Below are positions 1-7,261 of a stretch of DNA of 43,011 nucleotides, in pieces (positions within the stretch are counted from its first letter, which is position 1; each line of letters starts with the position of its first letter). The stretch lies in contig CAIZGR010000453.1 in NCBI GenBank assembly GCA_903932535.1, positions 1 to 43,011 of the forward strand, written 5' to 3'. Below the pieces are notes generated by a model. It had not been told where the DNA came from. It was given only the letters and a program-made list of their open reading frames with translations, and did no database searches. Source of the stretch: an uncultured Hyphomicrobiales bacterium. GTDB lineage: Bacteria > Pseudomonadota > Alphaproteobacteria > Rhizobiales > Beijerinckiaceae. The translations under genes and the position numbers were made by a program.

Positions 1-614
1 CCGCGCGGCTCCATGTAATTGGTGACGACGCGCGGATTGACGATCCTGATCTTCACGACACGAGCGGCGCCCGCGAAGGCCTCGCCGGTCTTGGCCCGGT
101 CGCCGATATGGGCGTCGAAGGCCACGTTTCCCGGCGCTCCGGCGAACACCTGCGGGGCGTCGGGGCGCAGGGCGTCGAGCGTGTCGGCGACGGCGGCAAG
201 CGGCTCCCAGTCGATCGCGAGCCGCTCGGCGCCGTCCCGGGCGGCCAGCTCCGATCGGCCCACGATCATGGCGACGATGTCGCCGACGTGGTGCGTCTCG
301 TCCCCGGACATGACCGGATAAGGCTTCAGCGGCGTCTTCGAGCCGTCGGCGTTGGCGACCGAGGCGAGGCACGGCAGGTCGCCGAGGTCGGCGAAATCGG
401 AGGCGAGGTAGACGGCCTCGACGCCGGGAACCGCCGCCGCCGAGTCGCGATCGGCGACCGCAAACCGGGCGTGCGCGTGCGGACTGCGGACGAAGACGGC
501 GTGGAGCGCGTTCTCCGGCGCGAGGTCCGAGGTGTAGCGTCCGGCGCCGCGGACGAGGCGATCGTCCTCGATCCGCCGAACGGGCTGTCCCACTCCGAAT
601 TTCATTGCGCTCAT
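1..614 (-). CDS. Xanthine dehydrogenase / CO dehydrogenase family molybdopterin-binding large subunit (5' part only)
   Basis: The first 204 or so residues of a molybdenum hydroxylase large subunit; the rest lies beyond the left window edge. The protein starts MSAMKFGVGQPVRRIEDDRL, the usual opening of the CoxL/aldehyde oxidase family, then has the family segments RGAGRYTSDL, FVRSPHAHA and HHVGDIVAMIV and ends in NYMEPR. Members bind molybdenum-cytosine dinucleotide and oxidise CO, aldehydes or aromatic heterocycles together with an FeS and an FAD subunit. The ATG at 614 is preceded by GGAGG at a spacing of eight; an in-frame ATG at 605 is less well placed. The active-site loop that separates true form I CO dehydrogenase from relatives is not in the window, so the substrate is unknown. 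Confidence 0.85.
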   Translation of the reverse strand, partial: MSAMKFGVGQPVRRIEDDRLVRGAGRYTSDLAPENALHAVFVRSPHAHARFAVADRDSAAAVPGVEAVYLASDFADLGDLPCLASVANADGSKTPLKPYPVMSGDETHHVGDIVAMIVGRSELAARDGAERLAIDWEPLAAVADTLDALRPDAPQVFAGAPGNVAFDAHIGDRAKTGEAFAGAARVVKIRIVNPRVVTNYMEPR

Positions 615-713
615 GGCCTCAACCTCCCCCACCGCCGGCCCGATGGTCAACGGTTCGTTAATCCAACGAGCGGACAATCCGAGCACAAAAGCGTGAAACG
701 CGGGCCACCCCGG

Positions 714-1652
714 ATGAGCGAACACCACGATCGAGACCTGGACTCCGCTGGCGACGCGAACGGCCATGCGCGCCGCGAAAACCAAGACGCCGAGGACCGG
801 CGCGATTTCACCCCGTCCGGCGACGCGACGCAAGTCTTTGCGCGCCGCGCGGACGAGGCGCCGCGCGCCGCGCTGCCGGTCCTCATGCCGCATGCGTATT
901 GGCAGAATGGGCGCGACGAGCCGCGGACCCGCTCGTGGGCCGGCTTCCTCCAGCGCCGCTCGACGGCAGCCGCCGCGCTGGGCCTCGCCGTCGCCGTTCT
1001 CGGCGGTACGACGTTCGTGATCGTCGACCATCGCCATCAGGCCGCGCTCCTGGCGGCCCGCGCGCAGGAGAACGCAGCGCTCGCTCAGACCGTTTCGGCG
1101 CTCAACTCGCGCCTTCAGGCGGTCGAGACCACAAAGGGCCGGGACGAGTTGGCGGAGCTGCGCCGGTCGGTCGGCGACATGAAGACCGCCGCCGCCACCT
1201 CGCGCGAGCTTTCCGCCGCCATCGCGCAACTGTCGCAGCGGGTGGAGAAGCTCGACCGGGAGCAGGGCGCCAAGCTCGACAAGCTCGGCGAGCGGGTCGC
1301 CCGCGAGGCGAGCGCCCGCACGGCCGCGGTTCCGCTGCGTCTCGAAAAGCCGGAGAAGAAGCCAGCCCCGTCGCCCGCAGCCGCGGCGCAGCCCCCCAAG
1401 TTCGGCGCCAACGTCTCGATGGAGCCGACCGGCTCGATCGAGCGGTCGCAGCAGATCCTGCGCGGCTACGTCGTGCTCGGCGCGCAGAACGACATCGCCC
1501 TGATCGGCGGCCGCTACGGCGAGCGCGCCGTGCGCGCTGGCGACTATCTGCCCGGCGCCGGGCGGGTGGAGCGGGTCGAGCGCCGGGGCGCCGAATGGGT
1601 CGTCCTCACCGATCAGGGCGTGATCGCCTCGGCCTACGCGGCGCCGGACTGA
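714..1652 (+). CDS. Conserved hypothetical membrane-anchored coiled-coil protein
   Basis: I do not recognise a named family. The 312-residue product has a polar, charged N-terminus of about 80 residues, one hydrophobic segment (AAALGLAVAVLGGTTFVIV, about residues 84-102), a region rich in heptad-like A/L/E/R repeats up to about residue 205 that should form a coiled coil, a Pro/Ala linker (KPEKKPAPSPAAAAQPPK), and a compact C-terminal domain with glycine-rich beta-like segments (RGYVVLGAQNDIALIGGRYG). This suggests a bitopic inner membrane protein with a periplasmic rod and small beta domain; that is inference. I chose the ATG at 714 (MSEHHDRD) because the frame upstream overlaps the divergent molybdenum hydroxylase gene. 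The gap of about 100 bases must carry both promoters. Confidence 0.6.
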   Translation: MSEHHDRDLDSAGDANGHARRENQDAEDRRDFTPSGDATQVFARRADEAPRAALPVLMPHAYWQNGRDEPRTRSWAGFLQRRSTAAAALGLAVAVLGGTTFVIVDHRHQAALLAARAQENAALAQTVSALNSRLQAVETTKGRDELAELRRSVGDMKTAAATSRELSAAIAQLSQRVEKLDREQGAKLDKLGERVAREASARTAAVPLRLEKPEKKPAPSPAAAAQPPKFGANVSMEPTGSIERSQQILRGYVVLGAQNDIALIGGRYGERAVRAGDYLPGAGRVERVERRGAEWVVLTDQGVIASAYAAPD

Positions 1653-1841
1653 TTCGCGGGGCGCATCGGGAACGGGAAAGCCGCCCACCGCGGCCTGTCC
1701 TGTGACCGCCGCGCATCAGGCGCGACAAAAACGCCGAACGACCGCGCCGCGCTTTCGGTCCCACAGCGCTTGTGTTACGAAGCCGCCAGAAAAGGGTCGG
1801 CGCGCCTCGCCGCTGCGGCCCAAAACGGCAGACGGCGCAAA

Positions 1842-2366
1842 ATGGCAGATCGGCGCAACAGCTTCAGCTACGAGGATCTCCTGGCCTGCGGCCGGGGAGA
1901 ACTGTTCGGGGCGGGGAACGCCCAGTTGCCCCTGCCCCCGATGTTGATGTTCGATCGCATAGCGGAAATTTCCGAAACAGGCGGCGCGAACAGCAAAGGC
2001 GGGGTGCGCGCCGAATTCGACATCAAGCCGACGCTGTGGTTTTTCGACTGCCACTTCAAAGGCGATCCCGTCATGCCCGGCTGTCTCGGGCTCGATGCGC
2101 TGTGGCAGCTCACGGGGTTCTTTCTCGGCTGGCTCGGCCTTCCCGGACGCGGTCGCGCGCTCGGCGTCGGCGAGGTCAAGTTCGCCGATCAGGTGCTGCC
2201 GAGCGTCAAGAAGGTCGTCTACGGCGTCGACATGAAGCGCGTCTTCCGGGGCAAGCTGGTTCTCGGGATCGCCGACGGCTGGCTGGAGGCGGACGGCAAG
2301 CGCATCTACGACGTGAAGGACATGCGGGTCGGCCTCTTTACCCCAGTCGCCCCCGTGTCCGCCTGA
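1842..2366 (+). CDS. fabA: 3-hydroxydecanoyl-[acyl-carrier-protein] dehydratase/isomerase FabA
   Basis: FabA dehydrates 3-hydroxyacyl-ACP and isomerises trans-2-decenoyl-ACP to cis-3-decenoyl-ACP, the branch point to unsaturated fatty acids in the cytoplasm. The 174-residue protein has the usual family length. It carries the N-terminal signature [14 protein letters not shown], the catalytic histidine at residue 71 ([13 protein letters not shown]) and the partner aspartate at 85 (LGLDALWQ). The ATG at 1842 (MADRRNSF) matches family N-termini; an in-frame extension further upstream has low-complexity sequence and is not credible. FabB follows after 41 bases and FabI after that, the standard alphaproteobacterial unsaturated fatty acid cluster. 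Confidence 0.96.
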   Translation: MADRRNSFSYEDLLACGRGELFGAGNAQLPLPPMLMFDRIAEISETGGANSKGGVRAEFDIKPTLWFFDCHFKGDPVMPGCLGLDALWQLTGFFLGWLGLPGRGRALGVGEVKFADQVLPSVKKVVYGVDMKRVFRGKLVLGIADGWLEADGKRIYDVKDMRVGLFTPVAPVSA

Positions 2367-2407
2367 AAGGCCGACACGCCGAGACGCGCGCTTATGGAGA
2401 ATTTGGA

Positions 2408-3631
2408 ATGAGACGCGTCGTCGTCACCGGCATGGGCATCGTATCGTCGATCGGCAACAACGCCCAGGAAGTCGCCGCCAGCCTGCACGACGCCCGGTCC
2501 GGCATAACGCGGGCCGAGAAATTCGCAGAACTCGGCTTCCGTTCCCAGGTTCAGGGCGCCCCGACCCTCGTCGCCGAAGAGGTGGTGGACCGCCGAGCGA
2601 TGCGGTTCCACGGCGGCGGCACCGCTTGGAACCACGTCGCCATGGAGCAGGCGATCGTCGACAGTGGGCTCGCGCCCGGCGAAGTCTCCAACGAGCGGAC
2701 CGGGATCGTCATGGGATCGGGCGGACCCTCGACCCGTGCGATCGTCGAAGCGGCCGACGTCACCCGCGCCAAAGGACCCAAGCGCGTCGGGCCCTTCGCG
2801 GTGCCCAAGGCCATGTGCTCGACCGCCTCGGCGACACTCTCGACCTGGTTCAAGATCAAGGGCTTGAGCTACTCGATCGCCTCGGCCTGCGCGACCTCCA
2901 ACCACTGCATCGGCTCGGCCTACGAGCACATCCTCATGGGCAAGCAGGACGTGATGTTCGCGGGCGGCTGCGAGGAGCTCGACTGGACGCTGTCGGTCCT
3001 GTTCGACGCGATGGGCGCGATGTCTTCGGCCTACAACGACACGCCGGCCCGCGCCTCCCGCGCCTACGACAAGAACCGCGACGGGTTCGTGATTTCTGCC
3101 GGCGCGGGCGTGCTGGTGCTCGAGGACTGGGAGCGGGCGAAGGCCCGCGGCGCCAAGATCTACGCCGAGATCGTCGGCTACGGGGCGACGTCGGACGGCC
3201 ACGACATGGTCGCGCCTTCCGGCGAGGGCGCGGCGCGCTGCATGCGCCAGGCGCTGTCGACGGTGAAGGTTCCCATCGACTACATCAACCCGCATGCGAC
3301 CTCGACTCCGGTCGGCGACGCCAAGGAAATCGAGGCGTTGCGCGAAGTGTTCGGCTCGGGCGAGAAGTGCCCGCCGATCTCGGCGACGAAATCGCTCAGC
3401 GGCCATTCGCAGGGGGCGACCGGCGTGCATGAGGCGATCTATTCGCTCCTGATGATGCAGAACGGCTTCATTTGCGAGAGCGCCCATATCGAGGAGATCG
3501 ATCCGGCCTTCGCCGACATGCCGATCGTCCGGAAGCGGCGGGACGACGTGAACTTACGCGCGGTCCTTTCGAACTCCTTCGGCTTCGGCGGGACGAACGC
3601 GACGCTGGTCTTCAAGCACGTCGACGCGTGA
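2408..3631 (+). CDS. fabB: Beta-ketoacyl-[acyl-carrier-protein] synthase I FabB
   Basis: A 407-residue condensing enzyme that elongates acyl-ACP with malonyl-ACP and is needed to extend the cis-3-decenoyl product of FabA. The Cys-His-His triad is visible: Cys161 in SACATSNHC, His296 in INPHATSTP and His333 in SGHSQGATG. The C-terminal glycine-rich motif [10 protein letters not shown] is intact. The ATG at 2408 ([10 protein letters not shown]) is preceded by GGAGA and matches the family N-terminus. Position directly after fabA favours FabB over the paralogous FabF. Confidence 0.96.
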   Translation: MRRVVVTGMGIVSSIGNNAQEVAASLHDARSGITRAEKFAELGFRSQVQGAPTLVAEEVVDRRAMRFHGGGTAWNHVAMEQAIVDSGLAPGEVSNERTGIVMGSGGPSTRAIVEAADVTRAKGPKRVGPFAVPKAMCSTASATLSTWFKIKGLSYSIASACATSNHCIGSAYEHILMGKQDVMFAGGCEELDWTLSVLFDAMGAMSSAYNDTPARASRAYDKNRDGFVISAGAGVLVLEDWERAKARGAKIYAEIVGYGATSDGHDMVAPSGEGAARCMRQALSTVKVPIDYINPHATSTPVGDAKEIEALREVFGSGEKCPPISATKSLSGHSQGATGVHEAIYSLLMMQNGFICESAHIEEIDPAFADMPIVRKRRDDVNLRAVLSNSFGFGGTNATLVFKHVDA

Positions 3632-3700
3632 CGGGCGCGAACAGCGGAAAATCGGCGACCCACGAACCTTAGCCCCCCCGAACCTGAAAAAGAGCGAGCG

Positions 3701-4498
3701 ATGTCGTCGGGCCTCATGAATGGGAAGCGCGGTCTCGTCATGGGCGTGGCCAACGACCACTCGATCGCGTGGGGGATCGCCAAGGCGCTCGCAGCGGAAG
3801 GGGCGGAGCTCGCTTTCACCTACCAGGGCGAGGCGCTCGGCAAACGGGTCGCTCCGCTGGCGGAGAGCCTCGGGTCGACGCTGATCGCGCCCTGCGACGT
3901 GGAGGATCTCGCCTCTGTCGACGCGCTCTTTGCGCGCCTCGGCGAGGAATGGGGCGCGCTCGACTTCCTCGTCCATTGCATCGGCTTTTCGGACCGCACC
4001 GAACTCAAAGGCCGCTACGCCGACACGACCCGGGAGAACTTCGTCCGGACGATGGTGATCTCGGCCTTCTCGTTCACCGAGGTCGCAAAGCGCGCAGCGA
4101 GCCTGATGCCGTCGGGCGGGTCTATCCTGACCTTGACCTTCGGCGGCTCGACGCGGGTGATGCCAAACTACAACGTCATGGGCGTCGCCAAGGCGGCGCT
4201 CGAAGCGAGCGTGCGCTATCTCGCCGCCGACTTCGGCCCGGACAACATCCGCGTCAACGCCATTTCCGCCGGCCCGATCCGGACCCTCGCCGGCGCGGGC
4301 ATCGCGGACGCGCGCTTCATGTTCAATTTCCAGCGCGCCCACTCCCCCTTGCGGCGGACGGTGACGATCGAGAACGTCGGCGGCGCCGCGCTCTATCTCC
4401 TGTCGGGCCTGTCGGAGGGCGTGACCGGGGAGGTCCATTTCGTCGACGCCGGCTACAACATCATCTCGATGCCAAGGCCGGACGACATCAAGGAATAG
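3701..4498 (+). CDS. fabI: Enoyl-[acyl-carrier-protein] reductase (NADH) FabI
   Basis: The last step of each fatty acid elongation cycle, reduction of trans-2-enoyl-ACP. The 265-residue short-chain-dehydrogenase fold has the FabI-type cofactor motif GVANDHSIAWGIA and the catalytic Tyr157 and Lys164 in NYNVMGVAK, followed by ISAGPIRTLAG. The residue equivalent to E. coli Tyr146 is Phe147 here (LTLTFGGS), while Tyr is usual. The C-terminus TGEVHFVDAGYNI is intact. The last ~100 bases reappear in diverged form at about 5249-5366, just beyond the MNT/HEPN cassette. It lies third in the fabA-fabB-fabI cluster. Confidence 0.95.
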   Translation: MSSGLMNGKRGLVMGVANDHSIAWGIAKALAAEGAELAFTYQGEALGKRVAPLAESLGSTLIAPCDVEDLASVDALFARLGEEWGALDFLVHCIGFSDRTELKGRYADTTRENFVRTMVISAFSFTEVAKRAASLMPSGGSILTLTFGGSTRVMPNYNVMGVAKAALEASVRYLAADFGPDNIRVNAISAGPIRTLAGAGIADARFMFNFQRAHSPLRRTVTIENVGGAALYLLSGLSEGVTGEVHFVDAGYNIISMPRPDDIKE

Positions 4499-4559
4499 CG
4501 GTCCCTCCGCGCATCGGGTACAGCGTCGTGTATAGCCGGCGTCCGTGGTATATTTTTCT

Positions 4560-4901
4560 ATGGCGATAGACTCAAGTCTTGCGGCAGTCGTTACGGCCGA
4601 TCCGATTCTCGTCCGCTTCCGGGCGGCGTTTTCGGAGGTCTACGGCTCGCGCCTCGAGCGCGCTTTGCAGTACGGCTCGCGCGCTCGCGGCGAGGCCCAC
4701 CCGGATTCCGACTATGACGTAGCGGTTTTCCTCAGCGGAACCGAAGGGCTCTGGCGCGAAAGCGGCCGTCTCGCCGAGATCGAGACGAACATCCTTTTTG
4801 GCGCCGGCGCCGTCATAAACGCTCTGCCTTTCGCGGCCGGGGCCTACGCCGAACGCACGCCTTTGATGTCCGAGCTGCGCCGCGACGGGCTCGATCTGTG
4901 A
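4560..4901 (+). CDS. Minimal nucleotidyltransferase (MNT) antitoxin, MntA-like
   Basis: A 113-residue protein of the DNA polymerase beta-like nucleotidyltransferase fold. It contains the exact GSX10DXD signature (Gly39-Ser40 ... Asp51-Tyr-Asp53; local sequence YGSRARGEAHPDSDYDVAVF). In described MNT/HEPN toxin-antitoxin pairs the MNT protein neutralises the HEPN RNase, in studied cases by adding AMP to it. The gene downstream overlaps it by four bases (GTGA) and encodes HEPN sequence, so the pair architecture is clear. The ATG at 4560 is chosen over one 15 bases upstream because the shorter N-terminus fits the family; no strong ribosome site is visible. A T-rich stretch, TATATTTTTC, lies just before the start. 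Whether it is still functional without an intact partner is unknown. Confidence 0.82.
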   Translation: MAIDSSLAAVVTADPILVRFRAAFSEVYGSRLERALQYGSRARGEAHPDSDYDVAVFLSGTEGLWRESGRLAEIETNILFGAGAVINALPFAAGAYAERTPLMSELRRDGLDL

Positions 4902-5252
4902 AACGGCCGGAAACCGCCGCCTATGTCGCGAAAGCCCGCCAGTTGCTGAAAGAGGCGCGGATCGTCGCCGCGAACGAGCTTCCCGGCGCCGCCGGGCGCG
5001 CGGCGTATCTTGCCGCCTTCCAAGAGCCACAACGGCGTGCGCAGCGAGTTCGCGCGTCTGGCGCGCGCTGAGCCGCGCATCGGGCGTAGCTTTCCAAGCT
5101 TTCTCGCGCGGGCCTGCAGCCTCAAGGAAAACGCCGATTACGCGATCGGGCACGGGGTTGGCATCACGATCGCGGAGGCGGAACAGGCTGTCGAAATCGC
5201 GACGCGCTTTGTAGACGCTATCGCGCAGCCGCTTGACGCGGAATTGCCGTGA
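4898..5252 (+). pseudogene. Broken HEPN-domain toxin gene (HepT-like partner of the MNT)
   Basis: The GTG at 4898 overlaps the MNT stop. The first frame reads MKRPETAAYVAKARQLLKEA and continues to AAYLAAF, typical HEPN sequence, then runs into non-homologous residues and stops after RVRASGAR (about 59 residues). The HEPN sequence resumes in another frame from about 5018 as KSHNGVRSEFARLARAEP and ends VDAIAQPLDAELP at 5252. Compared with family layout, about 14-15 residues between AAF and the KSH segment are missing and the frame is shifted. In this family the lost stretch normally carries the arginine of the RX4-6H RNase motif, while the His survives. The toxin should therefore be dead. The comparison with the family is from memory. 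Confidence 0.8.
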
Positions 5253-5371
5253 CTCGACGATCAGGAACGTATGCGGCGTCGCACTCTATCTTCGATCGAG
5301 TTTGTCGGGAGCACGACCGGCGAGGTCGATTTCATCGACGCCGGCTACAACATCATCGCGATGCCATCGAT
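5247..5371 (+). pseudogene. Decayed duplicate of the fabI 3' end
   Basis: This stretch aligns with the last part of intact fabI (about 4361-4474). By hand I count about 84 identities over 103 columns from GAACGT to GATGCCA, with one single-base gap that shifts the frame and an uninterrupted 23-base identity at 5335-5357 against 4443-4465. Translated, it still reads TGEVDFIDAGYNIIAMP, against TGEVHFVDAGYNIISMP in FabI. It begins right at the HEPN stop codon. The copy has no start and no N-terminal part, so it is a remnant, not a gene. It may mark a tandem duplication or an insertion at the fabI terminus. Confidence 0.8.
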
Positions 5372-5700
5372 CTGCGGCAATGCAGGGAACGCGCTGTGGG
5401 TCAGGCGACGGCGTCAGGCGGCGCGCTCAAATCGTTCTGCCCCGCCGTTCCGCGTGACAATCGACCCGCGTGGCTCACCGAAGGGATACCATAGTTCTTG
5501 ATTTCTGCATCGCCCGAACCGCCGCAGAGGGTCGAGAGCGTTCGATCAGGCGGTTTCGAGCTGGCTCTCCGCTACGTCTATATATGGTGTGGGTGTCTTG
5601 CGTGAGGAGGCGCGGATAGCCGGCGCGAACGATCTTGCCGGAGTCGAGGCGCAGCCGCAGCGCGATGCGGTCCCCCAAACGCGCGATTTCTGTTGTATCC
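5372..5700. other. Gene-free decayed segment between the fabI remnant and IS110
   Basis: No open frame here looks like a protein I know. The only recognisable part is a 44-base stretch similar to the HEPN gene start (listed separately). A possible echo of the MNT codons for LERALQYG can be read near 5552-5573, about 15 of 22 bases, which is too weak to claim. The overall impression is decayed accessory DNA between two mobile features. Confidence 0.45.
5598..5641 (+). pseudogene. Possible second HEPN gene fragment
   Basis: Bases 5598-5641 align without gaps to 4943-4986 in the HEPN pseudogene with 35 identities in 44 columns by hand count, including an unbroken 11-base run (GAGGCGCGGAT). In frame the fragment reads LREEARIAGANDLAG against LLKEARIVAANELPG. 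Neither side extends the match. In a GC-rich genome short helical Ala/Glu-rich matches can be chance, so the call is tentative. If real, it implies that the fabI-tail/MNT/HEPN unit was once present twice. Confidence 0.4.
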
Positions 5701-5709
5701 TCCCTGTAC
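5701..5709 (+). other. IS110 left-end donor site (RD)
   Basis: TCCCTGTAC at the left edge of the element is the exact reverse complement of GTACAGGGA at 5954-5962 in the predicted donor-binding loop. In the bridge RNA model this is the right-donor sequence that abuts the core after excision to a circle. Confidence 0.6.
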
Positions 5710-5736
5710 CTTTTCACACGCGGTTTCCGAACCTGA

Positions 5737-5969
5737 CGCCGATGTTCTTGCGCAGTGTAGCGTAGCGGAACGTAGCAAGAACATCGGCGGGCGCGAAAAG
5801 GCGTATGGTTCGGGACCGAGCCGATCTCTCGGGAGCGACCCATCGCCCCCTGTGGCTCGACCACCTGGGGGGGACTTGTGCCCCGAGAGATTGGCCGTGA
5901 TCGACGTCCCGTGGGGAGTTCGCGCCGGAAGCGGTCCTTCGCTCCGAGCGCCAGTACAGGGACCGACGA
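5737..5969 (+). ncRNA. Predicted IS110 bridge RNA (5' hairpin, target-binding loop, donor-binding loop)
   Basis: Three ordered structures precede the recombinase gene. (1) A perfect 15-bp hairpin, 5737-5751 with 5775-5789, with a 23-base loop. (2) A stem-loop with outer stem 5821-5833/5882-5894 (13 bp, one G-U), an apical stem GTGG/CCAC (5852-5855/5861-5864) and an internal loop whose 3' strand holds a G7 tract. (3) A stem-loop with outer stem 5901-5906/5964-5969 (one mismatch), a bulged apical stem 5922-5933/5940-5951 and an internal loop. In (3) the 5' strand holds GTGGGGAGT (5911-5919), identical to the IS right end, and the 3' strand holds GTACAGGGA (5954-5962), complementary to the left end. 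In (2) the 3' strand (5865-5874) is complementary to the DNA right of the insertion. This matches the guide layout known for IS110 bridge RNAs. Exact RNA ends are not known. Confidence 0.72.
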
Positions 5970-6007
5970 AGATTGCGGCGGCTCGACGGTGCGTATGAGG
6001 TGCGTCC

Positions 6008-7255
6008 ATGAGCGATCCGAAACGATGGTATGCCGGCGTCGACTGGGGAAGCCTAAGCCATTGCGTCTTCCTGACCGACGACGAAGGCCGCAAACTGGGG
6101 CAGAAGTTCTTCAAGCACAGCGGCGAGGGCCTCGCCGAGATGGCCGACTGGCTCATGAAGACCAGCGGCGCCGAAACGGCGGGTCAGGTCTTCGTCGCGA
6201 TCGAGGTTCCGCATGGTCCCGTCGTCGAGGCGCTGATCGAGCGGGGCTTTACCGTTCACGCGATCAATCCCAAGCAGATGGACCGTTTCCGCGACCGGTT
6301 CTCGATGTCCGGCGCCAAGGACGACAGCCGCGACGCCGAGGTCATGGCCTCCAGCCTGCGCACCGATCCGCGGTGCTTTCGCAGGCTCGCCGTCGGCGAT
6401 CCGATCGTGGTCGAGCTGCGCGAATGGTCGCGAATCGCCGACGAGCTCGGCTTCGAACGCATTCGCCTGGCCAACCGCCTGCGGGCGCAGCTCTGGCGCT
6501 ATTTTCCGGCCCTCCTCGAGCTCGAGGAGGATTGCGGCGCCGAATGGCTGCTCGACTTCCTCGGCATCGCGCCGACGCCGGCCAAAGCCGCCCGGCTGCG
6601 CGAGGCCAGGGTCGCCCAGTTCCTCAAGGAGCGGCGCATTCGTCGCTTCGACGCCGCCACGATCCTGAAAGCCGGGCGCGCGACGCCGCCGACGCTTGCG
6701 CCCGGAACCGTCGAGGCCGCCAGCGCCCACGTCGCCTCGATCATCCCCCGCCTCAAGCTCGTCAATCGCCAGATCAAGGAGGCCGACCGCAAGATCGGCG
6801 CTCTCATCGACGGCCTCGCGGCCAGTGAGGAGAACGAGCCGGGGCAGGAAAAGCAGCATGACGCGGCGATCCTCGCATCCTTGCCGGGAGTGGGAAGGAC
6901 CGTCCTCGCCACGCTGCTCGCCGAAGCCTGGGAGCCTCTGCAACGGCGAGATTACCCCGCCTTGCGAAGTTTGGCAGGGGTCGCGCCGGTGACCAAGCGA
7001 TCTGGAAAGAGTTGCATCGTCGTGCGCCGCCAGGCCTGCGACAATCGCCTCGCCAACGCCCTCTACCACTGGGCGCGCGTCGCCGTGCAGCACGATCCGA
7101 GGAGCCGCGCCAAATACGCCGAGTTGCGCAAGCGCGGCCATTCTCATGGCCGAGCCCTCCGCTCCGTCGCCGACCGGAATCTCAATGTCGCTTGTGCAAT
7201 GCTCAGAAACGGCACGCTATTCGACCCCTCCCTCGCCGCCCAAAAAGCCGCTTGA
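6008..7255 (+). CDS. IS110-family recombinase/transposase
   Basis: A 415-residue DEDD recombinase. The N-terminal RuvC-like domain shows Asp12 (YAGVDWGSLSH), Glu66 (VAIEVPHG) and the DxxxD pair near residues 105-109 (SGAKDDSRDAEV). A helical linker follows, and the C-terminal Tnp domain has ILASLPGVGRT, LRSLAGVAPVTKRSGKS with candidate nucleophilic Ser332, and YHWARVAVQ. All parts are present without a frame break, so the element may still be active. The ATG at 6008 follows the predicted bridge RNA by about 38 bases. The placement of the RNA in the left end assigns it to the IS110 subgroup rather than IS1111. Confidence 0.93.
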   Translation: MSDPKRWYAGVDWGSLSHCVFLTDDEGRKLGQKFFKHSGEGLAEMADWLMKTSGAETAGQVFVAIEVPHGPVVEALIERGFTVHAINPKQMDRFRDRFSMSGAKDDSRDAEVMASSLRTDPRCFRRLAVGDPIVVELREWSRIADELGFERIRLANRLRAQLWRYFPALLELEEDCGAEWLLDFLGIAPTPAKAARLREARVAQFLKERRIRRFDAATILKAGRATPPTLAPGTVEAASAHVASIIPRLKLVNRQIKEADRKIGALIDGLAASEENEPGQEKQHDAAILASLPGVGRTVLATLLAEAWEPLQRRDYPALRSLAGVAPVTKRSGKSCIVVRRQACDNRLANALYHWARVAVQHDPRSRAKYAELRKRGHSHGRALRSVADRNLNVACAMLRNGTLFDPSLAAQKAA

Positions 7256-7261
7256 AAAACG

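Noticed and set aside
2306..3487. Long minus-strand open frame opposite fabB
   Set aside because: Fully antisense to FabB with its intact catalytic triad; shadow of codon bias.
5552..5573. Possible MNT remnant before the second HEPN scrap
   Set aside because: About 15 of 22 bases match the codons around LERALQYG, too weak for a claim in GC-rich DNA.
5475..5864. Minus-strand open frame across the IS110 left junction, containing GDRIALRLRLDSGKIV
   Set aside because: It looked briefly like a small regulator, but it spans the IS boundary and the bridge RNA region and has no ribosome site.
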